NCBI RefSeq assembly: GCF_000143415.4
Contig: NW_003314267.1
Coordinates: 1,185,309 to 1,249,308, forward strand
DNA from: Selaginella moellendorffii
Lineage: Eukaryota > Streptophyta > Lycopodiopsida > Selaginellales > Selaginellaceae
Length of the DNA: 64,000 nt
Direction: 5' to 3'
Shown: piece by piece, positions 1 to 12,740 of the stretch
Layout of the letters: every line of letters begins with the position of its first letter
Position numbering within the stretch: the stretch's first letter is position 1
Notes under the pieces: model-generated
Told to the model about the DNA's origin: nothing
The model's input: the letters and a program-made list of their open reading frames with translations, nothing else
Databases searched by the model: none
Position numbers and translations under genes: made by a program

Positions 1-421
1 TTTGCTCCTTAAACTCTCTAGCACCTGGAGTGGATTTGGAAAACACATTGGACGGTGTCAACCCTCGTTTCCACGGTGATCTCTGGATGACCTTCACCAG
101 CGAATTGCTAAACTTGGGCATTTGCATCTGCCGCTTGACGTCCCGCTTGACTTTAGCGCGTACTGCTTTCACGAGATCTCGGTGCGTTTTCTCACCCAAG
201 CTATGCACGCCAGAGCGGAGGTTGGCGTAAAAGATACCAAAATAGGGGCCCTCCATACTATAGAGGGGAAAGGGATCATAATAGTCATCGATCACCTCGA
301 CTCTGGCGGTGGACATGTCGACCTCTGCGGCGTTGCAGGCTTGATCCCACACGCGACACAATCGAAGGTCCAGCCTCCGCACCACAGTGCTCACAACGCT
401 CAGATATGAATTCCGTCCCAT
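1..421 (-). CDS. Partial copy of the 285-aa unknown protein family (runs off left edge)
   Basis: The minus strand is open from an ATG at 421 to the window edge with no stop (140 codons). It aligns codon by codon with the first half of the intact gene at 14717-15574, starting MGRN and sharing the RVEVIDD, EKTHRDLVKAVRAKVK and MPKFSNSL stretches. It has a few substitutions and one codon fewer after the DPFPL motif. The substitutions and the preserved frame suggest it may still be coding, but its C-terminal half lies outside the window. I do not recognise the family: it is charged, helical-looking, and has no signal peptide or membrane segment. It sits head to head with the transmembrane-family gene copy at 1903, the same arrangement as in the second block. 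Confidence 0.6.
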   Translation of the reverse strand, partial: MGRNSYLSVVSTVVRRLDLRLCRVWDQACNAAEVDMSTARVEVIDDYYDPFPLYSMEGPYFGIFYANLRSGVHSLGEKTHRDLVKAVRAKVKRDVKRQMQMPKFSNSLVKVIQRSPWKRGLTPSNVFSKSTPGAREFKEQ

Positions 422-1902
422 CAGAACCTACCGTACCCCTAATTGTCTAATTGAATTTTGAGCTTTTGCGTGAGAGAAAAATTCAAATCCTGTTGCTGCC
501 TTGAGAAACGCAATTTGAACAAACACACCTTGGGCTCATTGCTGCTGCTCACAAGCCGAGCGAGCAATCCTAAACTTGCATATAGATGACAGCTATTTTC
601 TATGCTTTCTTTTCACTGCCCTTTATCGGCCAAAATATCAACCCCATTTTTCCTGAAATCACTGAACGCGATCCATGCAGGAGAACATTTACTCTATCTA
701 TTTATTTATCTATATTCTGTGTTGATAGTCTCGCACTTTGAAGCATGAGACTGATGGATGCATAATGCAAGGGTTTGTGAGCTTTGCTAATGATGCTCGC
801 TACTCCATGCTTCATACAATCTTCAAGCTCCAAGCTCTTCAGAAGTTGTAGACTTTACCTTGTTCTTGGTCTTCCTAGCTCTTCTTGGTTTCAGTGCTCT
901 TGACCTCTCTTTGTTCTATAACTTCTCTTGGCAATAATCTTTTGGCAAATTATTGGCTTGAAAGTTGAGTTGCCTTTGTCCACTTGTTTCTTCTTACTCG
1001 GGTTTATGGCTTGATTGTAGTAGTGGTCTTGGCTGATGAACACTTGACCTTGTCAGTTGCAACCTGCTTCCGAAGTTGCACAAGATGCGAAGAGTACATT
1101 CCATCGTAAGTAACACAAAGCTAGGCAAAGCCTTCACTGAAGAGATCGCATATATGGTACTCGATTTATACCAACTCGCAATCAAGAAGCGAGGTTGCAA
1201 TTGTGATTGTAAAGCCATGGAATCTTCATAGATGAGCAGACGATAACCCTCCTTGACACTCTGCCTGGACACGAAGTAAAGTCCAGCAGCATCGCCTTGC
1301 GTGACACTTCCCCATCACAACTAATGAGGCAGAGCTGGAGAAGGTTCTGGGGCTCCTTCCGGAACATTGGTTGACTAAAAGTTGCAACTACACACCATCG
1401 TGAAAGGAAATGCTGCCAGTTAATTTGTTCTAGTTTTTCCACCAGCCATACCACATTGAAGGTTCTATAGTCAAATATTTCATGTTTCTCTTTATTGCAG
1501 GCTATCTGGAGTTATTCACTGTGTACAATAATCGCAACATAATGGATTTCCAACGCTACCTCACCAGCCACTTCAGAAATGTAGAAGTGAATCTAACTTG
1601 TCTACAAAGACTCACAGCTGAACGGTCTGCGCGATCTCTTTTAAAGGGTAAGGTACGTTTGGAGAATGCCCAGCTGAAATGGTTTCATACCCTCGCTCAC
1701 TTGTTTTACAGACCCAAGATTTAAATTAGAAGGATGCCAGAAACAGTACAAAACGCGGGTTGCTGGTTGAAAGAAGGCCGCTGATGATCCTCAGATTCGC
1801 GAGCTGCTTGAGATCCAAGCAAATCTCTTCACATATATTCCTTCTATAATATTCCTCGTCTCTCACGATCTTCTAAATCGGTTCCCTATTATATTGGCGG
1901 CG

Positions 1903-3923
1903 ATGGAAGCTCTAGCATTGGCGTTCTCCTGGTTGCGACGAGCTCCAGCACAGGCAAGCACGCAGGCAAACACGCAGGCAAGCACACAGGCAACAGGATT
2001 GAAGGTCCTCCTTCTTGAGGTGTGTACAGCTCGCTCGTTTCTGTCATTTTTCCTTGTTCCTTGACATTTTTCGCGTGCGGGCAGACTCCTGCCGCAACAG
2101 CGGACAAGAAAGCGGAGGGTTTCCCAGCGCAGCTCGAGGCAGTGATCGCCGGCGGTGACCCAGCATCAAGTGTTCCCGAGTATGATGCACCTGTACTCGA
2201 AGAGGATGACGAGCATGACTTGCAAGGAACTCCAGATGTAGCTAATCTTCTCTTGCAGCCGGTTACTCCAATCGAGCTGGAGGATTCGTCCTCGCCAGCA
2301 CCACCCTTGCAGCTCGAGGCAGTTCTCACCAGCAGTCACGCGGCAGCGTCAAGTGTTCCCGAGTATGATCTACCACCATTACCTGTACAAACCCATGATT
2401 CGCAAGAGGTAACTCAGAGAGCTTAGATGGTTTGCCTGGAACCGCACCAACCTTCTCTTGCAGCTAGAGGCGGTCATGGTTGGCACTGTGGATTCAGTTC
2501 GGTATACTTCTCTTTGTGGCAAGACACTTGCAATCGACGACGACAACGATGACAACCTGAGCTGGGAGGATATCCAGAGCTTCTCTCGGACCTGGACATT
2601 CCCGTTGGTGCAGCTACCGTCCAGAGCCGAAATGCATCCGGAGGTGGAGGAACTTAAGAAGCTAGTTGGAGAGTGGACTTGGAAGCTACCGACCACTCTT
2701 CAGTCGATAAAAGAAGAAATGTGGAGTAGGCTTTTGAACGCGGGCTTGGAGGACGTCCCAGGAATTATGGGAAGAACTCAAAAACTTCCTGGGGTGGCAT
2801 CGATTCCCAGTTATCAGTTCCCGACGGATGCTTCTGGAGGCAGCGCCAGGTCCTCCTATCTTCGTCTCCAACGAGAATGGACCTTCTCTGTTCCACTGGG
2901 TGGATCGCTGCATAGCTCCACTGTGCGCACAACAAGATGGAGAAGAACAAGCTTCAGTCTTTTGGCACAGGTTGAGAGGCGATGGCACCAGCAGCGTGAG
3001 AAAGCACAGGAGGCCTCCAGACAAGAATAGTGAAGGACAAGAACCTTCTGGCAGCAATGGCCGAGGAGTCATCCTAAAAGGTATGTCTCTGTTGACAGGA
3101 ATTAGATATGTATTCGTACTAAGATCTACACTGAACAGGTGCTAAAGCGTCATGCAGCAGCAGGATCTCGAAAGTTGTTGAGGCAAGCTGATGTTTCATC
3201 GACACCAGCTTCAGTCTTTTGGCGGAGCTTGCAAGGTGATGGTGTGGGAATGCACAGGAGGCTTCCATACAAGAATAGTGAAGAACTTGCAGCAGCAATG
3301 GCCGACAAGTCATCCTACAAGGTATGCCTCTGCTGACAGGAAGCAGATATATTCGTACTATATGCTGGATGGACATTGAACAGGTGCTAAAGTCCCATGC
3401 AGCCACAGGATTTCCATCTCAGAAGTTACTGGCTGGCGGCACTGGTGACACTAAGGAGGCTAGCAGCAATGCTTCACCACCACCAGCATCGCCACCACCT
3501 TTTATGTGGTGGTGGTTCCCTCGAAGCTTGGGCGAGGATGGTGGGAAGGCCAAGAGGATCAACACCGAAACGTTTCAAGAAGCTGAAGAGACTTCATTAT
3601 CGATCTCTCAGAGTTTAGTGTATGACGTCGGGGTGAGCAGCGGCAGTGCCAGTGATTTCATTGAGTTATTTGAAGGAGAAGGCATTAGCAGCAGTGATGC
3701 CTTCCTGAACTCGCTGTTGGAAGGCGAAGGTGGCAGCAGCAGCAGCAATGCGTATCTTCAGCTGGCTTCCTCCAATGATCTCAACTTGCAAGCGACGGCT
3801 GTGGCGGCAACTCCGCTGCTTCTTCCAATCCTTGGCGGGCTGCTGGTTGCGCTGCTCCTCCTCTTCTTTCTCTACTTCCTCTCGGGGTGGGGGAGGAGGA
3901 AGAGAGGGCTCCTGCCTCACTGA
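1903..3923 (+). pseudogene. 614-aa transmembrane family, copy 1 (frameshifted)
   Basis: Exons are recognisable by comparison with the intact copy at 59093-61116: 1903-2019 (MEALALAFSWLRR plus extra QAST/QANT repeats), 2085-2408, 2464-3080, 3139-3321 and 3384-3923. A 55-nt GT..AG segment (2409-2463) must be spliced to keep frame, because it carries a 1-nt insertion relative to the other copies. After codon context NAGLE near 2750 an 11-nt deletion shifts the frame. In the original frame a TAA also ends exon 2 (near 3074). The last exon still encodes the conserved acidic Ser-rich region and the hydrophobic C-terminal segment followed by a basic tail ending LLPH. Probably non-functional, or making only a truncated product. 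Confidence 0.7.
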
Positions 3924-4544
3924 GTTCCAGCTTTCGATGCAAATGCATCAGGATGTGCAGTGGACGGGATCAAGTTGTCGCAGGCATGGCTAGGTACTTG
4001 GATCAAAACTTGAAGCCGGTGGCTTAACACTCCGTGACCCCCAACGGGAGTGATAAAACTTTGGTGGCAGGTTTTCATCGGCTGGAGAGAAGGTGGCTCT
4101 AGCGTCATCAAGGCAAGAAGTGAGCGGATATATCTTACAAAACAGAGGTTTCTGGTGGTTCTGGAGCTTTGTCTGGTCATACACAACTTTCTATACCAAT
4201 TGATGGTGTAAGTGCAAGCTAGGAAGAAAGATCATATACTGAGTGTTTGTAGAATTTAAACATTGCTGATTCAGAAAAACAGTTTTTTGTTTTCTTCGAG
4301 GCTTGGTGGGAAGCAAAAAAAGTTGCATGACTAGAAGTAACACTTGGACAGCAAGATGAGTTACTACCCTATATGAGAGGTAAATGGAAGAAAACACAGT
4401 TACATTGCTTGTGAAAGGATTCGTGCAAAGCCTTCTCTTGTGCGTCTCTTCTCGTCTCCAATCTTTGCTCACTTGGTTATGGCCTGAAAGATGAACGAAA
4501 AAAAGAACAGCCCTTAACCAGTGACTGAGATTTCATAGATGGTA

Positions 4545-7500
4545 GTGCAAGTGTTAACATTATTAAACGCTCAATATACAAAGTGATGGGACTTGAACCA
4601 ATTTAACTAGCATCCTTTAAAGTCAAAATGGCTAATGACAAAAGTGTGTAACCATTTGGAACCATCCACAACATCCTAATCAAGATCAACAATCAAAAGT
4701 TCAAGGTGACTTTCATCATACTCAAGATGGATAAAGAATATCGTTCCTATGAAGTATTTCTTGGACGAACTTGGCTCAAGATAGTTGATGTTGTTATATA
4801 CTGGTAGAAGAGCATAATTGCCTTTGGAAAGCATCAAAAACCCCCTTGAATCTCCATAAGTACAACAAAGAAAATTCCAAAGAAATTCTGACCAACTATT
4901 ATTTAACACTACAATTGGAATGAATGCCTTAACAACTATGAAGAAGTACAAATCATAAAGGCAAATCTAGAATTAAAGTCCCTTGTCGAAGTTAATCTCA
5001 ATTGAGTTATTCCAAAGCCTAATTCAATTTGCTCAACAAAACTTGAAACTCAAGAAACTCAACTCAAGGAAAACTCCTAACTTAAGAAAATTCAACACTT
5101 AAGATTACATCAACAGAAATCAAGAAATAGTATGGCCAACTGGGAATTAAACCTGAGCATCTCCAACTAATTTAGCAATAAATCAACCTTAAGGAAGAAC
5201 TAACTCTTTGACAAAAAGACTCGTAACTCAAACCAATTCTCAATCTTGAAAAACCAACTAAAGAAATCAGCTTAGGAACCAAAGATGAACCATGGATGTT
5301 TCATATCACTAGAGATTTAGATCACATCTTTAGAGATAGAGCAATTGACATTCTAAAGAAGTATAAAGATATTTTTGCTTGGTCTTACATAAATTTGAGA
5401 AGAATCCCTCCCGAGATCTGTATACATCAAATTGAACTTTTTCTTCAGATTATACTATGGAAACAATCAACATACCAAATGAACCTCAACATGCAATTGA
5501 AAGTCAAAGAAGCACTCGACAAACTCAAGAAAGTCAGTTTCATTTACCCAATCCAAAATCTAGAATAGTTATCACCACTAGTCATTGTTTTTAACAAAAA
5601 CAATAAACTCATGATCCATCTTAACTACAAAAAGCTCAATAACACCATATGGAATAACACATTCTCAATTCCCTTTTCTAATGAGATTCTTGATACAATT
5701 GTGAGATACAAAATGTACTCATTCCTTGACAGTTTCTAAGGATACAACTAAGTTTATATTGCACCTAAAGATTAGTACAAGATAGCTTTCATCAATCTAT
5801 AAGGCACTTATATGTATATCTATGTATGCCATTTGATTTTTCTAACACACCATTTACTTTCCAAAGAGTTATCATTGACACTTTTAGAGAATACTTTACC
5901 AGATTCATGTGAGTTTGCATAGATAACTTTAGTGCTTTCAACAGCAAAGAACACCATCTTTACTATCTTGAGAAAGGCTTCATTAGATATCAAAAAAACA
6001 ACATTGCCTTGAATCTTGAGAAATGCAATTTTTTCTCCGAAGCCTGGAGTTCTACTTCGATGTGTCATTTGCAAAGAAAGCATCCTCACTAACAAAGACA
6101 AGACTCTCATTATCACCAATATGCAACATCCAACAAATATTGCCAAACTTTGAACTTTCCTTGGCAAAATAAGATACCATCGACAATTCATCAAAAATTA
6201 TACAAAAATCACCAAACCACTCACCCAGCTCTTCAAGAAGAATCAAGTTTACAAATGGACTCAAGAATGTTAAAAACCTTTCAACACAATTAAGAATTCA
6301 TTAACAAAAACTTTAATATTTTTTTAACAAAATTGGAGCAAAGACTTCAACATTCAAGTCGACACCTCCAACTATGCAATCAGAGTGATTCTTTCACGAT
6401 AATAAAAAAACTACAAAATTGACCAATCTACTACACCAGTCAAAGACTCAATTCAACTTAAATGAACTACACTACTACAGAGAAAAAAGTTCTTGGAATG
6501 GTTTATGCACTTTAGAAGTTTTGACATAACCTTCTCGGCAACAAAGTAAAAATCATGATCGACTATAAAACACTTCTATACCTTTTCAACAAAACCATCC
6601 TCAACAGCAAAATTGCCTAATAGTTCTTACTCCTTCAAGAATATAACTTCAAGATCATTTATAAGCCCAACAAATAACACAAACAAGTTGACCACCTTAG
6701 CCATATTATGACAAGTGAACAACCAAAGTATAACGAGGATAACTTCCCCAACTCCAACATCTTGTAAATCCATACTTCATCAACCTAGATACAAGACATT
6801 TACCACTACCTAACAACAATGAAAATACCAAACTAATACATTATTTCTGACCAACACAAGCAATTCATTTTAAAGATAAGACCATATTCAGTTATGGGAG
6901 GAAGACTATACAAGAAAAGATGAGACAATGTATTATGAAGATGTGTACAACCTAAAGAAACTCAAGATTTACTTGAAGAAGCTCATTGTAGATAAGCAGG
7001 AAAACACTTTGCAAAAGAAATCACAACTCGATAGATTTTACAAGCTAAACTTTGGCGGCCAACACTCTAAAATGATTCAGCAAAATTTTGTTATGAATAT
7101 AACATTTATTAAAGAACCAAGCATGTGTCAAAAATGTAGAATCAAGGACTTCATCCAACAACTTCTCTCAAACCACTTAACAATTTTGTAGAACCACTTA
7201 CAACAAGTTCAAAATAAAACAAATATATCCTCATAACTACTAATTACATAACAAAGTGGGTTGAAGCTCAATTAATAAATGTTGCAATAGGGAAAAACAC
7301 AGTAAAGGTCATTTATAAAAACATTATCACAAGGAACAATTTACCTCAAGAATTTGTTATAAATCGAGAAACACACTTCATTAACAAAACTACCAATATT
7401 CTTACTCAAGAATTCACAATCAAGCATAAAGCTTTAACACTATACTATCCTCAAGGAAATGGTCAAACCTACAAACAAGACCTTACAAAATATATTCAAA

Positions 7501-8870
7501 AGGGATCATGAAGATGAATAAAAAAGACTGGGACAATTGTATCCACAATGCCCTTATCAAACTATTTATAAGCTTTTAACAAATTTGACATCATTTAAGC
7601 TTGCTTACAGCTTGACACCACTTAAGTACATCATTCTTTCATTACAAATGGCAATACTCTATGCGATCAACCAAGAAGAATCAATGACCAATGATAGAAA
7701 AGCTTAACAAAAAATAACTATAAGCAATTTGGACACTTAAAACCATTCAAGCTAAAAGAAAAGCCAACCATGACAAAAAAAGACAACTCAAGAAAAGTGA
7801 AGAATTCAAGGTTAGAGATCAAGTTTTATAATTTCAAGGAAATATAAAAAAAATCAACTCAAAGATACAATCAAGATGAGAAGGACAATATTTAAACCCA
7901 TGGATTTTTCTAAAATTGTTTTCTTTAATTGCTTATAACTTTCCACTAGTGAAGAGTGACTGACATTGATTCCATGCATGAAGGAACTCCACTAAAGTGT
8001 ATCAAGGTGGAAATTTTCTGCAAATGAACAACGTGATTGACAAAGCTAAGTTGCAATTCAAGGTTTTGATCTCCACACTAGAGATGTGAAAGTCCAAAAC
8101 TTTTGCTAGTAAAGCAATCATGATTCTCTATGAAGATTTGTAGTAAAAGACACAGTGCTACCTCTGTGACAAGCTCATCAAGGAACTTCATATCACAATG
8201 ATAATAATCCAAGACAGCCTCAAATGCAAAACACTCGTCCCTTCATTGTAGCATTCATTCTGAAACTCAACACCACCATTCTACTACAAATCAAAGAGAT
8301 AGAAATAAATAATAGCAACAAAAGACTAAGGAAAGCCACAAACACAGAGACATCATAAACACAAAGAAAAGGGGAATGTGCTTAAAGAATATGAGACAAT
8401 TTCCCATTAACAGTAAATTATCATTAGGATCCGTCCCCACAAAATAAAGAAAATCATCATTAAGGCAATATTGAAAATGTAAATACTTATATAACAAATC
8501 ATCAATAAATAATGCAAAATTCTCAAACTTATTATAAAGCCTTTAGACAACTCAACCTCACTAGGACTCAATAAATTTGTCACATTAGGCTTAGCTTTGG
8601 GGTGACCTTTGAAGTGTTGAGGTAAGTCATATATGACATGTTTATAGTGTGAGTATACACTTTCATATAACCTAATAGAAAACATCACATGATTGGGGAG
8701 AAATCTAGATAACTACACTCCCTTCCAACTTCTTTATGCATTAATGTTATGCATCCAATCTAGCTTAGGCAACTAGCATTGAAGGCCTAAATTTCACTTT
8801 GCAACTCCAACCAGCTCTTGGAGCTTAAGGAGACTAGAGAGCATGCAGCCCTGCACAATTGACTATACCA
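4545..8870 (+). mobile_element. Decayed Ty3/gypsy retrotransposon, copy A
   Basis: Across about 3.4 kb the plus strand keeps short, stop-broken pieces of gypsy pol in normal order. There is a protease-like stretch (4640-4800, LGRTWL motif), reverse transcriptase (5290-5850, with KDIFAWSY, KEALDKL and FIYPIQNLE), RNase H (6450-6700), the integrase zinc-binding region (6900-7190, ending CQKCR) and integrase core (7240-7500, TYYPQGNGQ-like). Numerous stops and frameshifts make it non-autonomous. The DNA is strongly AT-rich and C-poor, unlike the flanking gene blocks. 7890-8870 is a non-coding tail shared, inverted, with 24077-25080. No LTR pair could be delimited. Confidence 0.8.
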
Positions 8871-9208
8871 GCAATAACTCATTTGTCAGCAAAGGAAGAC
8901 ACATGGCTCAACTTTTCAGACAGGGATCTCATCTGGCTTTAAAATATCTGAACCCATCAACCAAAGCTAGAACCAGCTTGGAGCGGCCCATTTCAGGTGA
9001 AAAGCATCACTGGTGCAAAGTTTATTTTACGTTCAAGTGATAGATGGCCACATCTTGCCTAATCCCTTCAACAGGGTTCATCTTCAATGCTATTACATAT
9101 AACAGCAGCAACATACACATAGAGGTTATCTAGTTCTTCATTTTTGCTTCACCACGCAGCCCCATCATGTAAAGTCTCAAAAAAAGCTCATGCATCTATG
9201 AGTTTTAT
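8871..9208. other. Intergenic, no recognisable feature
   Basis: Composition returns from AT-rich to mixed. I see no coding region, RNA or repeat I can name here. Confidence 0.5.
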
Positions 9209-10493
9209 TCATATCAAAACACTTCTAACAAGTCCCCTCTTCTTCCTAATGGGTGGAGTAGCGTATTGCTCTAACGTGCCTTTTTTCACAACATTCAGAG
9301 TGCGGATATATGGGGATATTCCCTCGAGATGCATATGTGGATGAGCTCCGGATACTTCTCTTCTATGTCCAGCTTGGCCACCGTCAGCAATCTCCAACTT
9401 CAAACTCGTACAGCTGCTGCTCAGCCACATCTTACAGTGAGGCAAAACTATTGCCGTGTGTTGTGCTTGAAGCAAGCAAAGGCACTTCCGAGCATGCAGT
9501 AACGCAATGAAACCGAACCCAGAAAATCCAGCCGGCATGCTGTTTGGTAGAGCGTTACTTTCCTGGTCCCAATCGCCGACCACTTGATAACCGGGCATAT
9601 GTTGTAGTTGCATGATCGAGGAGCTTGCCTCGCTCGGCAGAAGAAGACGCAGCATCCAGGTATAATTCGGCCAGGAAAAACCCCAGTGCCTGGTACACAT
9701 TTCCAGCTCGAGAAGAAGCTCGCTTTGCTCCTTCCAGTCTATACCACTGCTGGAAACGCGCTCGAGAATACCGTATCCAACGTGATATAGTCCACTGTCT
9801 TGCATAAACTGCGTCACCTCACTAGCTGAGACCGAGCTCTCAGAAGCCGGATATGCCAAGCAGCCGTCTACGCAGGGCGCGATACCTGAAGCCTCGGGAT
9901 CGACTTCGACCTCTAAACGCGAGCTGTCGATGATGAAAGGTTGTGTCAAGCTCTTGGGACAATCGGCCACCGCCTCCTCGCCTTTGATCAGGCTCCGTAG
10001 CCGAGTGCTTCGACGTTCGTGTGCATGGCTGTCTTCGACTTCTGAGAAGAAGATCATCTGTCAGCTTGGCAGAAGTCTCGCTGCTGCTCCATCGGGACCT
10101 TGCACCGAGAAGAGAACGCGAGAATTGGCAAGATAGCAGCCGTTCTTCTCGTTGAGCTCCTCACTCTTCAAAACCTTCCATTCCTGCCTGTTTTGCAGTG
10201 ACTCCAGAGTAGCCTTGATAAGGAAAAGCCAAGACGGCTCCTCAAGTACTGCTTCCTCTTTTCCTCTTGGATGTATCCGGGACAACGTCGAGCTTCCTCT
10301 TCCGCTGAAACGAAAGGTTGGGATGTGCCGGTTCCAAACTGTCCATCCCCGAAATGCCGGTGCCATGGTGCTTGCCTTCAATAACTCTCTTGGTATGAAG
10401 CGCGCGAGTGTGCGAAGGATGGAAACGTTTCACGACTGAGATGCAGCCTGTCTCGTCTCCAATGGCGATCAAAACTTCGACGAGTTTCTCCAT
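9209..10493 (-). CDS. Unknown locus, member 1 of a tandem pair
   Basis: A 282-codon minus-strand frame (10057 to 9209, ATG start) follows smaller frames at 10061-10493, which may be upstream exons. Its paralogue is at 12548-14135 and shares the strings ELLLELE, TRHW, MPG..VVG, DWDQE.NAL and further upstream RVIEGKHHGTGI, so this is a duplicated gene and not a chance ORF. I do not recognise the family. The PG...W...GF pattern faintly recalls the post-LRR domain of some plant NLR proteins, but too weakly to assign. No signal peptide or catalytic motif is visible. The C-terminal 70 residues are not conserved in the paralogue. Exon structure is uncertain. Confidence 0.35.
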
Positions 10494-10883
10494 GCGCCTT
10501 GCAACTCCCTGATAGGAAGAACACTATATATTCTTACAGTGTTGCAGAAAAAAACCCCATCGCAAGTAAGAACTCAAAGAAGAAATTTCGAAAGCAAAGC
10601 TTTCACCAAGTGTTTGAAGTCACCTGTGACTTGATCGACAAAGGATCTTGGGTGATCGCCTGGAAGGTCCCCGCTTTGCAGCATCTTGGTAGAGCTTCGG
10701 GAGATGGGACTCCTGCGCAGAGAGAAAGCAGCTTCTAACCTGCGCTTCTTTTGTGCGGGCCGAAGGCTCCAATCGGCTTCTACTCTCGTTGATAGATCGC
10801 ATACAGGCGTCACGCAGAGAGTCGTCGCTCTACGGGAGCTCCCAAAAACCCTAATCGATTGAAGAGAGACCAAGGGGAAAGAA

Positions 10884-11520
10884 ATGTATCGCATCGCAGG
10901 CGTTTCCCGCATGAAGCAGTGCCGAGAGTCTCCAAGGCTCTTTTCTTCCCGAGCGCACTTGCCTATGGGCACGCACTTGCCCACGGCGGCAACTGCTGGC
11001 AAAGAGATTTCAAAGAAGCGAATGGAAGACGAGAAGACGTGGGTGTGGAACTGCATCATCAGAGACTACGGCATGCTTGGCCGAGTCGAGTGCGCTCGAG
11101 AGGCATTTCTGCAGTGTCCAGCTAGGAACTTCCTGAGCTGGAAGCATATGCCCACAAGGGGCATTACGGGAAAGTGCTAGAGATTGAAGACAAGATCCCG
11201 GCTGTGATGTATCAGCTTGCTCCGCCTCCTCCTTCTCCAGCATCCATCTTTGATGCTGTTTCTCTGTACCAGAAAGGCAAGAGGTGGGCAGCATGGGAAC
11301 TTCTTCAATGAGGAAAATGGAAGGAAGCTTCTTTTTTTGGCATTGGGCAAATACAAGACAGTTTCTATGCTTCTTGTGTTCACTTCCCTCTTGACTTATG
11401 GCAATGTCCAGCTTTTCAAGCTAATTCGGACCATGATAGAAGGATCTTCACTGACCGAAGAAAGCCTCACCCATCTAGCATGCTGCCAGGGCACTCGAGG
11501 TGTTTCAGGCGTTCCAGTGG
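10884..11520 (+). pseudogene. PPR-protein fragment
   Basis: The frame beginning at 10884 contains a stretch with the spacing of PLS-type PPR repeats (WNCIIRDYGMLGRVECAREA then PARNFLSW), as in the canonical pattern W-N-x-x-I-x-x-Y-x-x-x-G-x-x-x-x-A-x-x-x-F. The frame stops at 11180. A further possible motif (LFKLIRTMIEGSSLTEES) lies around 11410-11465 in another frame. Only two to three repeat units remain, whereas full PPR genes have ten or more, so I read it as a broken fragment. It overlaps an unrelated minus-strand ORF at 10574-11059 that I consider a shadow. Confidence 0.4.
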
Positions 11521-11599
11521 AAGCTACGCGAGCTGCGAAGGAACTAGCCTACGTTGTAAGTTTTTGCGAAACAGGCAGCGCTGACACCAGCTCAGGTGC

Positions 11600-12180
11600 A
11601 TGCGTGGTTATTATCGTCTGGACAAGTCTAGCTTTGGGCCGGTCTCACTGTGCCTCTCCAGTTCCCGGCACGGCACTCGTATGGCATCAATAAGCTCGCG
11701 TTTCTGACCGGAACATGTCCTGAGAGATATCAATGTTTCGGTTACGAAAGCTGGGCTGGTGAAGTAGCCACTGCCGGAGGAGAGCTTCAGCGCGGTCACT
11801 CCGGAGGGACTTGCCAGTGTTGAAGGGGCGCTTGCCTGGAAATGCGTTGGTCAGGGCTGGAGTGATCGGGCTCTCTGTTCAAGGCAGTCCTTGAGATTTG
11901 GAAACATCTTTTGGCGTCCTCCAGGAGTTGTGTCGTCGAGCTTCGAACGTACGGTGTTCGTGGCATCTTCACCTCCTCGAGCTCGATATCTAGATGAGGG
12001 GCAGCCGCGCGTGGAAGTCCTCAGCGCTGGGAACTCCAAGGAGGCATGAGCGTGGCAGAACTGGAACGGATCTAGCACGATTGGAGCACTCTTTTTCCTT
12101 TTCTCTGTTTTGTTCCGGTGCTCCTTACTATAATATATCTAACGCTTGAAACTAACCAAAACCAAACTAGACCTCAGACC
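11600..12180. repeat. Inverted-repeat block (partner at 28030-28620)
   Basis: The reverse complement of this stretch reappears at 28030-28620. A 62-aa minus-strand frame (11611-11799, starting MTALKLSSGSGYF) recurs almost unchanged as a plus-strand frame at 28418. The block ends in both places at the TCTAGTTTGGTTTTGGTTAG sequence. The conserved short frame may be a piece of a former gene; I do not recognise it. Confidence 0.8.
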
Positions 12181-12281
12181 TCACCATAACCGCTAGACCT
12201 CTCCACGTGGACAAGTTTGCAACCAACGTTCTAGACATGGAGGGAGCTAGAATGCCAAGTTCATCATAATTGCGCTGCCTA

Positions 12282-12740
12282 TCAACATAAGTCCATCAGC
12301 ATATACCGCGGCGACACATCCTCAAATCGCCTGGGCTCGCACCTCCTCACCACGATCTTCTGCGCTGCTCCACGGTTCCCATGAAACCTCCACACGCCCG
12401 CGACCGTATTCCTTGGTCCACTCCACCAGCTGGTTATACACGTCGGGCTCGTAGCAGCTGTTCGCCGAGAAATCCATTTCCCATGGCCTCTCCCGCAGCA
12501 TGCACATGGTGCTCGAAGCTCCCCAGCCGGACACTCCCGTGCAAACATCAGAGCAGTAGCAGCAGCAGCAGCAGGACTATTACAGTGGCTTCAAACCGCA
12601 GCATCACTTCCCTTCCCCGATGTGATTCATCTCTTGCGCATAAACAAATCCTGCTCCATAAGCTCCAACTTTCCACGGACGAGCTCGGCCAAACTTGGGC
12701 ATTTACATCAGCCGCTTGACGTCCTGCTTGACGTCTTCTT
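12282..12740 (-). pseudogene. Degenerate copy of the 285-aa unknown family
   Basis: The minus strand encodes EMDFSANSCYEPDVY and QLVEWTKEY, and further upstream REVMLRFEA, all near-identical to the C-terminal half of the intact gene at 14717-15574. The pieces are in different frames. The acidic repeat of the intact gene is replaced by a CTG-run coding poly-Leu, after which the frame stops at 12548. It is joined upstream to the 13-kb unknown locus, so one gene fragment appears fused to another by duplication. Not a functional gene. Confidence 0.65.

Larger units (their letters stand above)
1..4545 (+). repeat. Segmental duplication block, copy 1
   Basis: Nearly the whole stretch is repeated in the same orientation at 15154-19555, including the minus-strand 285-aa-family gene, about 1.5 kb of intergenic DNA (422-1902) and the plus-strand membrane-protein gene with its 3' flank. 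Differences are scattered substitutions and short indels, for example in 835-1000 and 1270-1300. Similarity resumes in the gypsy element that follows both copies, so the ancestral unit was probably about 8 kb. In 422-1902 I see no convincing gene; ORFs there are short and not conserved between copies. Confidence 0.9.

Noticed and set aside
4545-8870. LTR pair for gypsy copy A
   Set aside because: I could not find two matching direct repeats flanking the pol remnants; the shared tail is present once.
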